Origin: Shinella yambaruensis
Lineage (GTDB): Bacteria; Pseudomonadota; Alphaproteobacteria; Rhizobiales; Rhizobiaceae
Direction of reading: 5' to 3'
NCBI RefSeq assembly: GCF_022899355.1
Contig: NZ_JALJCK010000016.1
Location: 62,001 to 126,000 of the forward strand
DNA: 64,000 nucleotides
Shown piece after piece: positions 33,915 through 42,403 of the stretch. The notes under the pieces were generated by a model. The model saw nothing but the letters and a program-made list of their open reading frames with translations. It made no database searches and was not told the DNA's origin. Every line of letters starts with the position of its first letter. Positions within the stretch are counted from its first letter, which is position 1. The position numbers and the translations under genes were made by a program.

Positions 33915-35027
33915 ATGAGCCGAATCGACGACCGCAATAGCGAACTTCATCCTTCGCAGGCCTCTGCACCGCCGCACAGCGCGCCGGCCGTCGACGGCAT
34001 GGCCACCGCCGTTGCCGCGCCGTCCGCCTCCCCTGCCCTGCCGGCCCACCTGCAGGACCTCACCGAACGTGCCCGATCCTATGTCGAGGCCGCCAGCGCC
34101 GCCAATACGCGAAAGGCCTACGCCTCCGACTGGAAGCACTTTTCCGCCTGGTGCCGCCGGCAGAACGTTTCCTCCTTCCCTGCGGCCCCGCAGGTCGTCG
34201 GCCTCTACATCACCGCCTGCGCCTCCGGCACGGCAGAGCGCGGCGGCAAGCCGAACACCGTCTCCACCATCGAGCGGCGCCTCGCCGCGATCGGCTGGAA
34301 CTGCGCGCAGCGCGGCCAGCCCCTCGACCGCAAGGACCGCGCCATCGCCACGGTCATGGCCGGCATCCGCAACCGCCATGCCGCCCCGCCGCGCCAGAAG
34401 GAGGCCCTGCTTCCCGAGGACCTCATCGCCATGCTGGAGACGCTCGACCGCGGCACGCTGCGGGGCCTGCGTGACCGGGCCATGCTGCTCGTCGGCTTTG
34501 CCGGCGGCCTGCGCCGTTCGGAGATCGTCGGCCTCGACCTTGGCCGCGACCAGAGCGAGGACGGACGCGGCTGGATCGAGATCTTCGACAAGGGCGCGCT
34601 GGTGACGCTGCGCGGCAAGACGGGCTGGCGCGAGGTCGAGATCGGCCGCGGTTCCTCCGATGCCACCTGCCCCGTCGCGGCCCTGGAGACGTGGATCCGC
34701 TTTGCCAAGATCGCCCGCGGCCCCCTCTTCCGCCGCGTGACGGGCCGGGGCAAGTCCGTCGGTCCGGACCGGCTCAACGACCAGGAGGTGGCGCGCCTCG
34801 TCAAGAAGGCGGCGCTTTGCGCCGGGGTGCGCGGCGACCTGCCGGAGGCCGAGCGGATGCAGGCCTTCGCCGGCCACTCGCTGCGCGCCGGGCTCGCCTC
34901 CTCGGCCGAGGTCGACGAGCGCCATGTCCAGAAGCATCTCGGCCACGCCTCGGCCGAGATGACCCGCCGCTACCAGCGCCGCCGAGACCGCTTCCGCGTC
35001 AACCTCACAAAGGCCGCCGGGCTTTAG
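33915..35027 (+). CDS. Tyrosine recombinase (phage integrase family)
   Basis: A 370-residue site-specific recombinase. An N-terminal SAM-like core-binding domain (about 45-150, AANTRKAYASDWKHFSAWCR) is followed by the catalytic domain with the full set: Arg in FAGGLRRSEIVG, Lys in LRGKTGWREV, HxxR in GHSLRAG, His in HLGHAS and the nucleophile Tyr in MTRRYQRRRD. It is beside the repABC genes, on the opposite strand. In rhizobial plasmids such a protein may resolve multimers or be left from an integration event. No phage genes are near, and no att site could be fixed. Confidence 0.9.
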   Translation: MSRIDDRNSELHPSQASAPPHSAPAVDGMATAVAAPSASPALPAHLQDLTERARSYVEAASAANTRKAYASDWKHFSAWCRRQNVSSFPAAPQVVGLYITACASGTAERGGKPNTVSTIERRLAAIGWNCAQRGQPLDRKDRAIATVMAGIRNRHAAPPRQKEALLPEDLIAMLETLDRGTLRGLRDRAMLLVGFAGGLRRSEIVGLDLGRDQSEDGRGWIEIFDKGALVTLRGKTGWREVEIGRGSSDATCPVAALETWIRFAKIARGPLFRRVTGRGKSVGPDRLNDQEVARLVKKAALCAGVRGDLPEAERMQAFAGHSLRAGLASSAEVDERHVQKHLGHASAEMTRRYQRRRDRFRVNLTKAAGL

Positions 35028-35241
35028 CCGAGGGCTGGCCCGGTTCGAAGTTTTATGAGCCTCCTATCGCCGGCATTAGGGCGTCGGCTCGAACCACCCA
35101 GGAAAGCCCCCTGCCCTCTCGGGGAGACGGGCAACGTCACTGCACCACATCGGTTGACGGATGGGCCGCCCGACAAGAGAAGGGCTTGCGCGCGTCGCGG
35201 GGACGGGGCCAGTATCGTCCGGGCCGGCTGGGGAGGGGTCC

Positions 35242-35706
35242 ATGGTACGACGGTTCACTGCAGCGATCTTGTCCCTTATCCTCGCCATGGCCATTCCAGC
35301 CCAATCGAGCGTACCAAAAGGCTGGTTTCTGCATGAAGACCAGGCGCCGACGCTGACCCTAGCCTATTATGACCCCTCCTCCGGCGACGTGATGTTCGCC
35401 GTGACCTGCACGCAAGGCTACACCGATGCCGTCATCGCCTTTTATCCCGAAACCGCTTCTCCCGGGAAGAAGGCCGTGCGCCTCACGCTTTCAAGCGGCG
35501 ACAGCGTGCTTGTGATCGATGGAACCGCTCAGATACACAATGGCCGCTACGCGATCGATGGTCAAACGTCGATAGAGCAACACCTTGTCGATCTGTTGCA
35601 CGGTGGTTTCACGCTGGCCTCGGACGGACAAGAGATGCGGACATTCTCGACGACCGAGCAGGATGCCGTGCATGTCCGCAACCTCACCAAGGCATGCCGA
35701 GGCTAG
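35242..35706 (+). CDS. Small exported hypothetical protein
   Basis: A 154-residue protein beginning MVRRFTAAILSLILAMAIPA, a clear Sec signal peptide (positive n-region, hydrophobic core, likely cut near AQS). The ATG at 35242 follows GGGGAGGGG. The mature part alternates short hydrophobic strands and has a single Cys in VTCTQGY and one near the C-terminus (TKACRG), which could form a disulfide. I do not recognise the family. It lies between the recombinase and repC and converges on repC, whose stop is 23 bp away. Confidence 0.65.
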   Translation: MVRRFTAAILSLILAMAIPAQSSVPKGWFLHEDQAPTLTLAYYDPSSGDVMFAVTCTQGYTDAVIAFYPETASPGKKAVRLTLSSGDSVLVIDGTAQIHNGRYAIDGQTSIEQHLVDLLHGGFTLASDGQEMRTFSTTEQDAVHVRNLTKACRG

Positions 35707-35729
35707 CACAATTTTAGCAAACGTACGGC

Positions 35730-36959
35730 CTAACCGGCATTCCCGACTGGCACCGCCTTGCCATTCGCGCGCAGCAGCGCCATGAGCATGGGGCCGAGCG
35801 AGAACTCGCCGCGCGCCGCTTTCCGTGTCAGGTCACGCAGATAGCCGCCGGGCGAACTGATATGCCCCGCCCTTTCGAGAATGCAGGCGATCGCGACGGC
35901 CGCGTTTTCGGGTCCCATGGTTTCGCAAGCCTCCTGATAGGCTGATGGGCTGACCCCGAGCATCGAGCGGACGACCACGGCGGCCGCCATCAGGTCCCGC
36001 CAGCGGGAAATTGTCCCGTCCGGTCCGTACATCCCGATTTCCGGGCACGCCCGCAGCACCATGCCCAACGGGAATGCCCTGCCCGGTTCGGCTGGACGCT
36101 CCCGGTTGGAAACCGACGGCTCGCCCTGCTCTTTTTCAGAGCTAGGTTCAAGTTCATGGATGGAGTCGGATTTTGAATTCTGTATATGCTGACGGCATTC
36201 GACATCATTGGTGTCGGATTTTTTCGAAATAAACTGATCTTCCAGCATGTTGACGATCTCATCGCGCAACAGGGCCAATTCGTCGAGGCATCCTTCCAGC
36301 TCGGTTGCCTGTTTTGCAAAACGCAGCCGGGCGACAGCCGCTACATAGTGATCCTCGATGAGGCTCCAGTCGCCGGCAGCCCCCTCCTCCATCGCCGCGG
36401 AGATCAGCTTGCGGATATCCCGACGCGTGATGGAGATGCGTTCCCGGACGATCTTCTGGTGCCGGCGTTCCTCAGCCACCTGCTGGGCCATCCGTGCAAG
36501 CTCTTCCGAGCGCGCGAGCAAGGGCGCCAGGCTGAAGCCATAGGCGGTCTCGATCACGCCATCCCTGCCCTTTCGCGCGTAGCGCTTGCCATTGGGGCTG
36601 TCCTGGCGGTTGATGAGGCCCGCCTGAACGAGGAGCGACAGGTTCTCGCGAAGGGTCGTGCCGGCAATGCCGTTTGCCCGTGCCGAGAGCTGCGCGTTGG
36701 AAGGAAAGACGATCAGATTGGCGTCTTCCTTCAATTCCACCTCGGGATGGAACGATAAAAGCGCGCTGAGAACCGCTAGCGCCCGGTCACGCAGGCCCAT
36801 CAGGGAACGCGCATCGCAGGCGTCACGATAGATCTTCCACTTGTCGGCGGACTTCCCGCGTTTGATATTGGCCGCCTCGAACTGGTTTTTCACCAGCGCA
36901 AGCGTCATCGGCCGCCGCCCGAAGGGCGTCGTCACATATCCACTCTGCATTTCCTTCAC
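35730..36959 (-). CDS. repC: Replication initiator RepC of a repABC replicon
   Basis: A 409-residue RepC. The N-terminus, VTTPFGRRPMTLALVKNQF, and the following winged-helix region (FPSNAQLSARANGIAGTTLR) match the family, as does the C-terminal GGYLRDLTRKAARGEFSLGP. RepC is the essential initiator; the origin lies within its own coding sequence, usually in an AT-rich middle part. Such a part is visible at about 36120-36260 and contains a direct repeat GTCGGATTTT at 36165 and 36213. It is the last gene of repABC, separated from repB by 146 bp that encode the counter-transcribed RNA. Confidence 0.95.
   Translation of the reverse strand: MKEMQSGYVTTPFGRRPMTLALVKNQFEAANIKRGKSADKWKIYRDACDARSLMGLRDRALAVLSALLSFHPEVELKEDANLIVFPSNAQLSARANGIAGTTLRENLSLLVQAGLINRQDSPNGKRYARKGRDGVIETAYGFSLAPLLARSEELARMAQQVAEERRHQKIVRERISITRRDIRKLISAAMEEGAAGDWSLIEDHYVAAVARLRFAKQATELEGCLDELALLRDEIVNMLEDQFISKKSDTNDVECRQHIQNSKSDSIHELEPSSEKEQGEPSVSNRERPAEPGRAFPLGMVLRACPEIGMYGPDGTISRWRDLMAAAVVVRSMLGVSPSAYQEACETMGPENAAVAIACILERAGHISSPGGYLRDLTRKAARGEFSLGPMLMALLRANGKAVPVGNAG
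36120..36260. other. oriV: Candidate origin of replication inside repC
   Basis: A stretch clearly richer in A and T than the rest of repC, with two GTCGGATTTT copies 48 bp apart and TATATG nearby. In studied repABC plasmids the origin is inside repC, in its AT-rich centre. The exact limits are inferred. Confidence 0.45.
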
Positions 36960-37009
36960 CTTCCAAAAGGCAAAAGAAATCCGCTCACCAAAAAGGGTGC
37001 CAAAGACTC

Positions 37010-37038
37010 TTGACTGTGATTCGTGGAAATGCGATTCT
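37010..37038 (+). promoter_or_regulatory. Promoter of the counter-transcribed RNA
   Basis: TTGACT at 37010-37015 and GATTCT at 37033-37038, with 17-nt spacing, point opposite to repABC. The start would be near 37045. Confidence 0.6.
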
Positions 37039-37044
37039 CGGAGT

Positions 37045-37097
37045 GCTTAGTTCTGAGAGAGGCTTCCACGTGGGCAACCGCTTGGGGGCCTTTTTCT
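37045..37097 (+). ncRNA. incA: Counter-transcribed antisense RNA (incA/ctRNA) of repABC
   Basis: Short RNA between repB and repC, on the strand opposite to the rep genes. It starts after the promoter at 37010-37038 and ends at a hairpin (GGCTTCCACG at 37061-37070 pairing with GCTTGGGGGCC up to 37090) followed by TTTTTCTTTT. Length of about 50 nt, position and orientation are as in known repABC ctRNAs, which bind the repC leader and reduce RepC translation, setting copy number and incompatibility. Confidence 0.8.
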
Positions 37098-37105
37098 TTT
37101 GCTGT

Positions 37106-38080
37106 TCAGTCTCCCTTGTTTTCCTCGTCCAGGAACTGCGCATAGAGCGCGTCCAGATTGCGCGAAAGAAAGTCACCGAAACGGGCGGCATTCTTCGCCT
37201 TCATCGACAGCGAAAAGACCTTGCCGCTGTTCTTGATCTCCGCCAGCACAGCCTTGTCCTGCGGCTCCCACTTGGCCTTGGCCGGAGCGGGCTCGGCCTT
37301 CCGGACCGGGCGTGTGCTCTTGTTCAGCGCGGCATAGAGCGCCAGGAAGCGCTCGTCCGGCGCCAGCGCCTGAAAGTCGGCGTCACGGACAATGCCGCGC
37401 ACCTTGTCATTGTTGGATGCCTTGCCGGCGAGGAGCGAAAGCTCGACCCAGCGTTCCCGCCCGATGCCCGGCGCCGCACCGATCGCGCGGATGACGTCGG
37501 CCGGGATGCGCTCCGTGACGGACATCATCTTGGAGATCGCCGCCGCATTGGCGGCCAGCGCCGAGGCAATGACCTCCCGGTCATACCCCAGATCCTCCAG
37601 GCGCCGCGCGAAGAGCGCCCGCTCGATGAAGGTCAGGTTGGCGCGCGCGGAGTTTTCCTGGCCCTGCGCGATGACGTGGGTGCGGTCGTCGATCGACTTG
37701 ACGACCGCCTTGACCTTGCGGCCGAGCTCCCGGGCCGCCCGCAACCGCCGGTGACCGAAGACGACCTGGTAGCGCCCGGCCGCCGTCGCATGGGGCCGCA
37801 CGAGGATCGGCGTGTCCTGGCCCCGTTCGCGGATTGCCTCGACGAGCTCTCGGAAATCGTCATTCTCCTGCGCCAGGCGATCCTGCACGAAGGAATCGTC
37901 GATCAGGTCCGGATCGAACTCGACGACCGCCTCCCCTTCGAGAAAGCGGTCCGCCTGCTTGGCAAGCTCGTCGAGCGAGCGGACAAGCGACTTGCCGGCG
38001 CCCCGCATGGGATAGGAAGCGGTGACGGTGCTGTCGTCGGTCAGGGCCGCCAGGCCTTCGAGGAGATTCTTTCTTGCCAT
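37106..38080 (-). CDS. repB: Plasmid partition protein RepB (ParB family)
   Basis: A 324-residue ParB-type protein. The N-terminal ParB/sulfiredoxin-like domain has the typical VVFGHRRLRAARELGRKVKA stretch (CTPase/arginine patch), followed by a helix-turn-helix region (about 160-200, YDREVIASALAANAAAISKM) and a C-terminal dimer domain. RepB binds parS-like sites and works with RepA in segregation. It follows repA by 70 bp that contain a palindrome of the parS type, and precedes the ctRNA region and repC. Confidence 0.95.
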   Translation of the reverse strand: MARKNLLEGLAALTDDSTVTASYPMRGAGKSLVRSLDELAKQADRFLEGEAVVEFDPDLIDDSFVQDRLAQENDDFRELVEAIRERGQDTPILVRPHATAAGRYQVVFGHRRLRAARELGRKVKAVVKSIDDRTHVIAQGQENSARANLTFIERALFARRLEDLGYDREVIASALAANAAAISKMMSVTERIPADVIRAIGAAPGIGRERWVELSLLAGKASNNDKVRGIVRDADFQALAPDERFLALYAALNKSTRPVRKAEPAPAKAKWEPQDKAVLAEIKNSGKVFSLSMKAKNAARFGDFLSRNLDALYAQFLDEENKGD

Positions 38081-38134
38081 CTTGTCACTTCCGGTAGGCC
38101 TCAGCCTATTGTTTTTCCTTCAATAAATACCGAT

Positions 38135-38150
38135 TTTGTCAGCCGACAAA
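38135..38150. promoter_or_regulatory. parS: parS-like palindrome between repA and repB
   Basis: TTTGTCAGCCGACAAA is a near-perfect 16-bp palindrome directly after the repA stop. It fits the inner part of the repABC parS consensus (TT-N4-GC-N4-AA) but has T and A where G and C are usual at the ends. Position agrees with known sites in the repA-repB space. Binding by RepB is inferred. Confidence 0.55.
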
Positions 38151-39359
38151 TCAGCGCCCCCACGAACGGTGGATAAGATCTGTGATTTCCTCATTGACGG
38201 CGTCGAGCGATTCCAGCGCGCGGTCATAGGTTGCGCGGTTCATGGCGGCGCGCTCGACCTCGTAGAGCGTCTGCTTGGTGATGCCGGCATCGGAGACGGC
38301 CGTGGACTTCACCATCTGGTTCTTCAGCATGAACTCGTGGAACATGGTCGACATGAAGCCGACCATCTGCGCCTGCGGCACATCCATCGGCTCGTAGCGG
38401 GTGATGAGGTAGCGGTACCAGGAAAGATTGACCTCGGCCCCGGCCGCGCGGATCGGCTTCAGAATGCCGCCCAGCATCAGCAGGAACTGGCCCATCGACA
38501 TGACGTCCAGCATCTGCGGATGGATGGTGATGAGCACGCTGGTCGCGGCCGTCAGGGCGGTCAGCGTCAGGTAGCCGAGCTGCGGCGGGCAGTCGATCAC
38601 CACGACATCGTACTTGCCGTCCACCTCGGCCAGCGCCCGCGAGATGCGGGTGAAGAAGGTCTTGCCCTCGTTCGACGATTTGTCCGCCATGGCAAGCGGC
38701 GTGTCGTATTCGTATTCCTGCAGGTCGAGATTGGCCGGAACGATATCGAGCCCGGGGAAATTGGTCGGCCGGATGATATCGGCAAGAGCCTTCTTCTCCC
38801 CATCATAGCGGATGGCATCGTAGATCGACGCCACCTGGTCGAGCTCCGGCTGAAAGCCGTGCAGGGAGGAGAGCGAGGCCTGCGGGTCGAGATCGACCGC
38901 CAGCACCCGATGTCCGGTCAGGGCGAGATATTGCGCCAGATGCGCCGCGGTCGTCGTCTTGCCGGAACCGCCCTTGAAGTTGACGACGGCAACCACCTGC
39001 AGCTTCTCGCCATTGCGGCGATGCGGCACATACATGCGGCTTTCCGAACGGCCGTGCTGGTCGAGATACTGGCGCAGCTCCAGCATCTGCCCGGCCGTAT
39101 AGGAGCGGCGGCCGGAAGGCGAGGTCTGCGGGGAGGGGCCTTTGCCGTCGAGATGCAGTTTCTTCAAGGTGCTCTGCGAAACACCGACATAGTTCGCAAC
39201 CTCGGCCAGCGAAAACGGCCGCAAGGTCTTCCTTGCATTCGGCGGGAATCGTTGCACGCTGAGCAAATGCAGCTTCTTCGAGATCAGATCGCCCTGTTCG
39301 AGGATCTGGTCCTCGAAATTCACGGGGTTGTGCACCGAAGCGCTGGGATTAGCGTTCAT
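38151..39359 (-). CDS. repA: Plasmid partition protein RepA (ParA family ATPase)
   Basis: A 402-residue ParA-type ATPase with the deviant Walker A KGGSGKTTTAAHLAQYL near residue 130 and the Walker B-type VVVIDCPPQLGY. The N-terminal 120 residues contain a MerR-like helix-turn-helix (VANYVGVSQSTLKKLHLDGK), as expected of RepA proteins that repress their own operon. It segregates the plasmid with RepB. First gene of repABC; start ATG 39359. Confidence 0.95.
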   Translation of the reverse strand: MNANPSASVHNPVNFEDQILEQGDLISKKLHLLSVQRFPPNARKTLRPFSLAEVANYVGVSQSTLKKLHLDGKGPSPQTSPSGRRSYTAGQMLELRQYLDQHGRSESRMYVPHRRNGEKLQVVAVVNFKGGSGKTTTAAHLAQYLALTGHRVLAVDLDPQASLSSLHGFQPELDQVASIYDAIRYDGEKKALADIIRPTNFPGLDIVPANLDLQEYEYDTPLAMADKSSNEGKTFFTRISRALAEVDGKYDVVVIDCPPQLGYLTLTALTAATSVLITIHPQMLDVMSMGQFLLMLGGILKPIRAAGAEVNLSWYRYLITRYEPMDVPQAQMVGFMSTMFHEFMLKNQMVKSTAVSDAGITKQTLYEVERAAMNRATYDRALESLDAVNEEITDLIHRSWGR

Positions 39360-39404
39360 GAACGGTCATTCTCTCAGATAACGATTTTCAGCCGTAAAAG
39401 GCTA

Positions 39405-39442
39405 CATAAGCGTGATTATGTGCGATTCTCTAGGGGGGGCAA
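39405..39442 (-). promoter_or_regulatory. repABC promoter with inverted-repeat operator
   Basis: On the minus strand: TTGCCC (39442-39437), 16 nt, CATAAT (39420-39415). CATAA-N6-TTATG at 39405-39420 covers the -10, a likely site for RepA autorepression. A second palindrome, CAGCCGGCTG (39466-39475), and GGTTAACAACC (39452-39462) lie upstream. Confidence 0.6.
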
Positions 39443-39807
39443 GGTTTTTAAGGTTAACAACCTGCCAGCCGGCTGCCATGAAACGGCAGCGAGAATCTAA
39501 CACCTTGCCGCAGCTTTGCTTTTTCACCCAGCCGCAGGCGACCGCCGCGCGCCTTCCGATGCTTCGCGGCGCCCTTGCGTCATGGTCGCGCCGGCGGCCG
39601 ACGATCCGGGCGGCCGAATCGCGCTTCATCCTGCCATCCGCGTCGCATTCCGCCCATGCCTTGCGACAATGGAAGGCCCATCGACAGATTTGTCGGGATC
39701 AGGCCTTGTTGGAGACGGGGATTCGATGATGCATTCATGCGAAAACCCGCGGCGGGCGCGAGGCCTGCCGGGCGAAGCACGGACCGGTTCGAGGAGCCCG
39801 CGATACA
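39443..39807. other. Intergenic region between repABC and the LacI gene
   Basis: About 365 bp between the repA promoter and the LacI-type regulator start. It holds the small palindromes mentioned at the repA promoter and the leader of the regulator gene. I see no gene. Confidence 0.4.
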
Positions 39808-40809
39808 ATGAGCAAGTCCAACTACAAGGACATTGCCCGCCTTGCCGGGGTCGGCACCGCGACGGTGGAGCGGGTATTGAACGGGCGCGGCGGCGTGCGC
39901 CCCGAACTGGCCGAGAAGGTGGTGATCGCCGCCCGCAGCCTCAACTATCCCCGCACGCTGCCCGATGCGCATCGCGGCTTGCTGCGCATCGAAGTCCTGA
40001 TGGTCCGTCCCGAGACGACGTTCTACCGGCGCCTGTCCAAAGCGTTCGAGCGCATCGCCGCGACACTGGATCCCTTGGTCGTGGTGCATCGCAGCTTTAC
40101 CGAGGAGATGAACCCGGAGCAGATCGCGCGCCATATCCGCTCGACCGACCTGCCGCGGGCGGGCCTCATCCTCGCCGTGCCCAACAGCCCGCTCATCAAG
40201 GCGGCGGTGGAGGCGGTGGCGGCCCAGGGCGTGCCCGTCGTACATGTCGTCACCCGCGCCTCGGAAAAGACCGGCGCCTTCGTCGGCATCGACAACCAGG
40301 CCGCCGGGCGGACGGCCGCCTGGTTCATCGGCCGCATGGCCCGGGCAGAAGGCCCCGTCGTCGCCCTCTGCCATCCGATCTACCAGGTGCACCGCGACCG
40401 CATCCGCGGCTTTTCCGATTATTTCGCCGCCCATCCCGGCCCGATCGCCTTCGAATGGCTCGGCTTCACCCGGGACGAGGAGCATTTCAGCGCGGAGACC
40501 CTTGCCATCGCGCTGGAGAAATATCCCGGTCTCGTCGGCCTCTACAATGCCGGAGGGGCCAATTCCGCGCTGATCAGCGTGCTGCGTCGCCATCCACGGG
40601 GCAGGGACATCCTGTTCGTCGGGCACGAGCTGACCGATTATACCCGCGCGGCGCTCAGCGAGGGCATCATGGATGTCGTTCTCGACCAGGCGCCGGAAGC
40701 ACAGGCCCAGCGCGCGCTCGATCTCATCCTGCGCCGCATCGGCCTGACGGATGTCGAACCAGATCCAAGCCCGATCCGCTTCATCACCATCACCGCCGAA
40801 GGCCTCTGA
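39808..40809 (+). CDS. LacI family transcriptional regulator
   Basis: A 333-residue LacI-type repressor: N-terminal helix-turn-helix YKDIARLAGVGTATVERVLN (about residues 6-26) and a periplasmic-binding-protein-like sensor domain (about 65-330). The recognition helix reads TVERVLN rather than the common TVSRVLN, so its operator may be unusual. It precedes, in the same direction, the moc-like genes, which begin 174 bp downstream. The sensor resembles that of sugar/inositol-responsive members, which suits control of a rhizopine-like pathway; that link is inference. Confidence 0.9.
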   Translation: MSKSNYKDIARLAGVGTATVERVLNGRGGVRPELAEKVVIAARSLNYPRTLPDAHRGLLRIEVLMVRPETTFYRRLSKAFERIAATLDPLVVVHRSFTEEMNPEQIARHIRSTDLPRAGLILAVPNSPLIKAAVEAVAAQGVPVVHVVTRASEKTGAFVGIDNQAAGRTAAWFIGRMARAEGPVVALCHPIYQVHRDRIRGFSDYFAAHPGPIAFEWLGFTRDEEHFSAETLAIALEKYPGLVGLYNAGGANSALISVLRRHPRGRDILFVGHELTDYTRAALSEGIMDVVLDQAPEAQAQRALDLILRRIGLTDVEPDPSPIRFITITAEGL

Positions 40810-40982
40810 TCTGATTTGATCAAGGAACCCTTCGGCATTCCGGCGAGCTCTTGATAATTTCCAAGTCGGGAGGAAAGCCGGCATTGCGCAAGGCGCAACG
40901 CGGCGAGCGGCGCGGCATGCGCTCCTTCCAACAGGGAAATTCCGCGGGTGCCGATGCACCTGCACGTCCGAGGGAGAGCGCA

Positions 40983-42017
40983 ATGGACGATCTGCAATAC
41001 GGAACGCGCAACAAGCGCGGGGACTGGGCGCCGAACCAGCCGGTGGAAACCGCGCCGCTGTTTACACTTCCGCCCCGCTTCCTGGCGATCCTCAAGTGGT
41101 TGCCGCACTATTTCTTTCCGTGGAACGCCATCTTCGCAGCCTCTACCGTCGCCTACTGGGCCTGGGTGATCCCGCCGGTCGAGACGATGCAGACCCTCGG
41201 CATCGGCTGGGCCGCCTGGCTCTATGCGATGAATGCGGTTTGCGTTCTTCTCTTCTACGGCGCCTTCGAACTGCATCTCTATGTGCTGAAGCGGCAGGAA
41301 AACCGCTTCAAGTACAACGGAAAATTCCCCGCCGACCAGAAGAACAAGGCCTTCTGGTTCGAGAGCCAGAACCTCGACAACATCCTGCGCACGTTCCTTT
41401 CGGGCGTCACCATCTGGACGGCGATCGAGGTCGCCATGCTCTGGGCCTATGCCAATGGCTATGCGCCCTGGCTGAGCTTTGCCGAAAATCCGTGGACGCT
41501 GGCACTCGTCGCCCTCGTGGTGCCGATCATCCACGAGTTCCACTTCTTCTGCATCCACCGGCTCATCCACACGCCGTTCCTCTACAAGTGGGTGCATTCG
41601 GTCCACCACAATTCGGTGAACCCGTCGCCCTGGTCGTCGCTGTCGATGCATCCGGTCGAGCACCTGCTCTATCTCGGCACCGCCTTCTACCACCTGATCC
41701 TGCCGTCGAACCCCGTCCTGATGCTCTACCAGCTCCACTATGCCGGCTTCGGCGCCATCCCCGGCCATGTCGGCTTCGACAAGGTGGAGGTCGGCGAGGA
41801 GACGCTGGTCGACAGCCACGCCTATGCGCACTACCTGCACCACAAATATTTCGAGGTGAACTACGGCGACGCCCTGATCCCGCTCGATAAATGGTTCGGC
41901 ACCTGGCACGACGGCTCGGCGGAAGGCGAGGCCCGCATGCAGGCGCGCTACCGCAGGCGCAAGGAAAAGCTCGCCGCCCGCAAGGCCCGCGCTGAAGTCC
42001 AGGGAGCCGCCGAATGA
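40983..42017 (+). CDS. Sterol desaturase/fatty acid hydroxylase family membrane oxygenase, MocD-like
   Basis: A 344-residue membrane di-iron oxygenase. Histidine boxes are seen in IHEFHFFCIHRLIH, VHSVHHNS and HAYAHYLHHKYFE, between about four membrane segments (the first near AIFAASTVAYWAWVI). ATG 40983 follows GGGAGAG. It is followed, with ATGA overlap, by a Rieske ferredoxin, and later by a ferredoxin reductase: the same three components as rhizobial MocD, MocE and MocF, which together remove the O-methyl group from the rhizopine 3-O-methyl-scyllo-inosamine. That function is inferred from gene content. Confidence 0.85.
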   Translation: MDDLQYGTRNKRGDWAPNQPVETAPLFTLPPRFLAILKWLPHYFFPWNAIFAASTVAYWAWVIPPVETMQTLGIGWAAWLYAMNAVCVLLFYGAFELHLYVLKRQENRFKYNGKFPADQKNKAFWFESQNLDNILRTFLSGVTIWTAIEVAMLWAYANGYAPWLSFAENPWTLALVALVVPIIHEFHFFCIHRLIHTPFLYKWVHSVHHNSVNPSPWSSLSMHPVEHLLYLGTAFYHLILPSNPVLMLYQLHYAGFGAIPGHVGFDKVEVGEETLVDSHAYAHYLHHKYFEVNYGDALIPLDKWFGTWHDGSAEGEARMQARYRRRKEKLAARKARAEVQGAAE

Positions 42018-42325
42018 CCTGGGTTCAAGCCTGCAAGCTCACCGATATCGAACAGGAAGGCGCCATCCGCTTCGATCATGGCGGCCGCACCTACGCGATC
42101 TACCGCGCGCCGGACGACAGCGTCTATTGCACCGCTGGCCTGTGCACCCACGAGGCGATCCATCTTGCCGAAGGGCTGGTCATGGATTTCGAGGTGGAAT
42201 GTCCCAAGCATTCCGGCGCCTTCGACTATCGCACCGGCGAGGCCTTGCGCCTGCCGGCCTGCGAGAACCTGAAAACCTATCCCGCCGAGGTGATCGACGG
42301 AGAGGTTCGCGTCGCCCTCGGCTAG
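42014..42325 (+). CDS. Rieske-type [2Fe-2S] ferredoxin, MocE-like
   Basis: A 103-residue ferredoxin of the Rieske type. The cluster ligands are C44 and H46 (GLCTHEAIH) and C63 and H66 (VECPKHSGAF), with 16 residues between the two pairs, the normal spacing. It passes electrons from a flavoprotein reductase to an oxygenase. The start overlaps the oxygenase stop by 4 bp (ATGA), so translation is coupled. The reductase is encoded two genes downstream. This arrangement mirrors mocE between mocD and mocF. Confidence 0.9.
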   Translation: MTWVQACKLTDIEQEGAIRFDHGGRTYAIYRAPDDSVYCTAGLCTHEAIHLAEGLVMDFEVECPKHSGAFDYRTGEALRLPACENLKTYPAEVIDGEVRVALG

Positions 42326-42403
42326 GGCGGCGTGCCGACAAGCGGGCCCGTCGGGCCTCCGGAGTGCGAGCGGGTGGACCGGCACCCACATTGGGAGGAT
42401 ACC

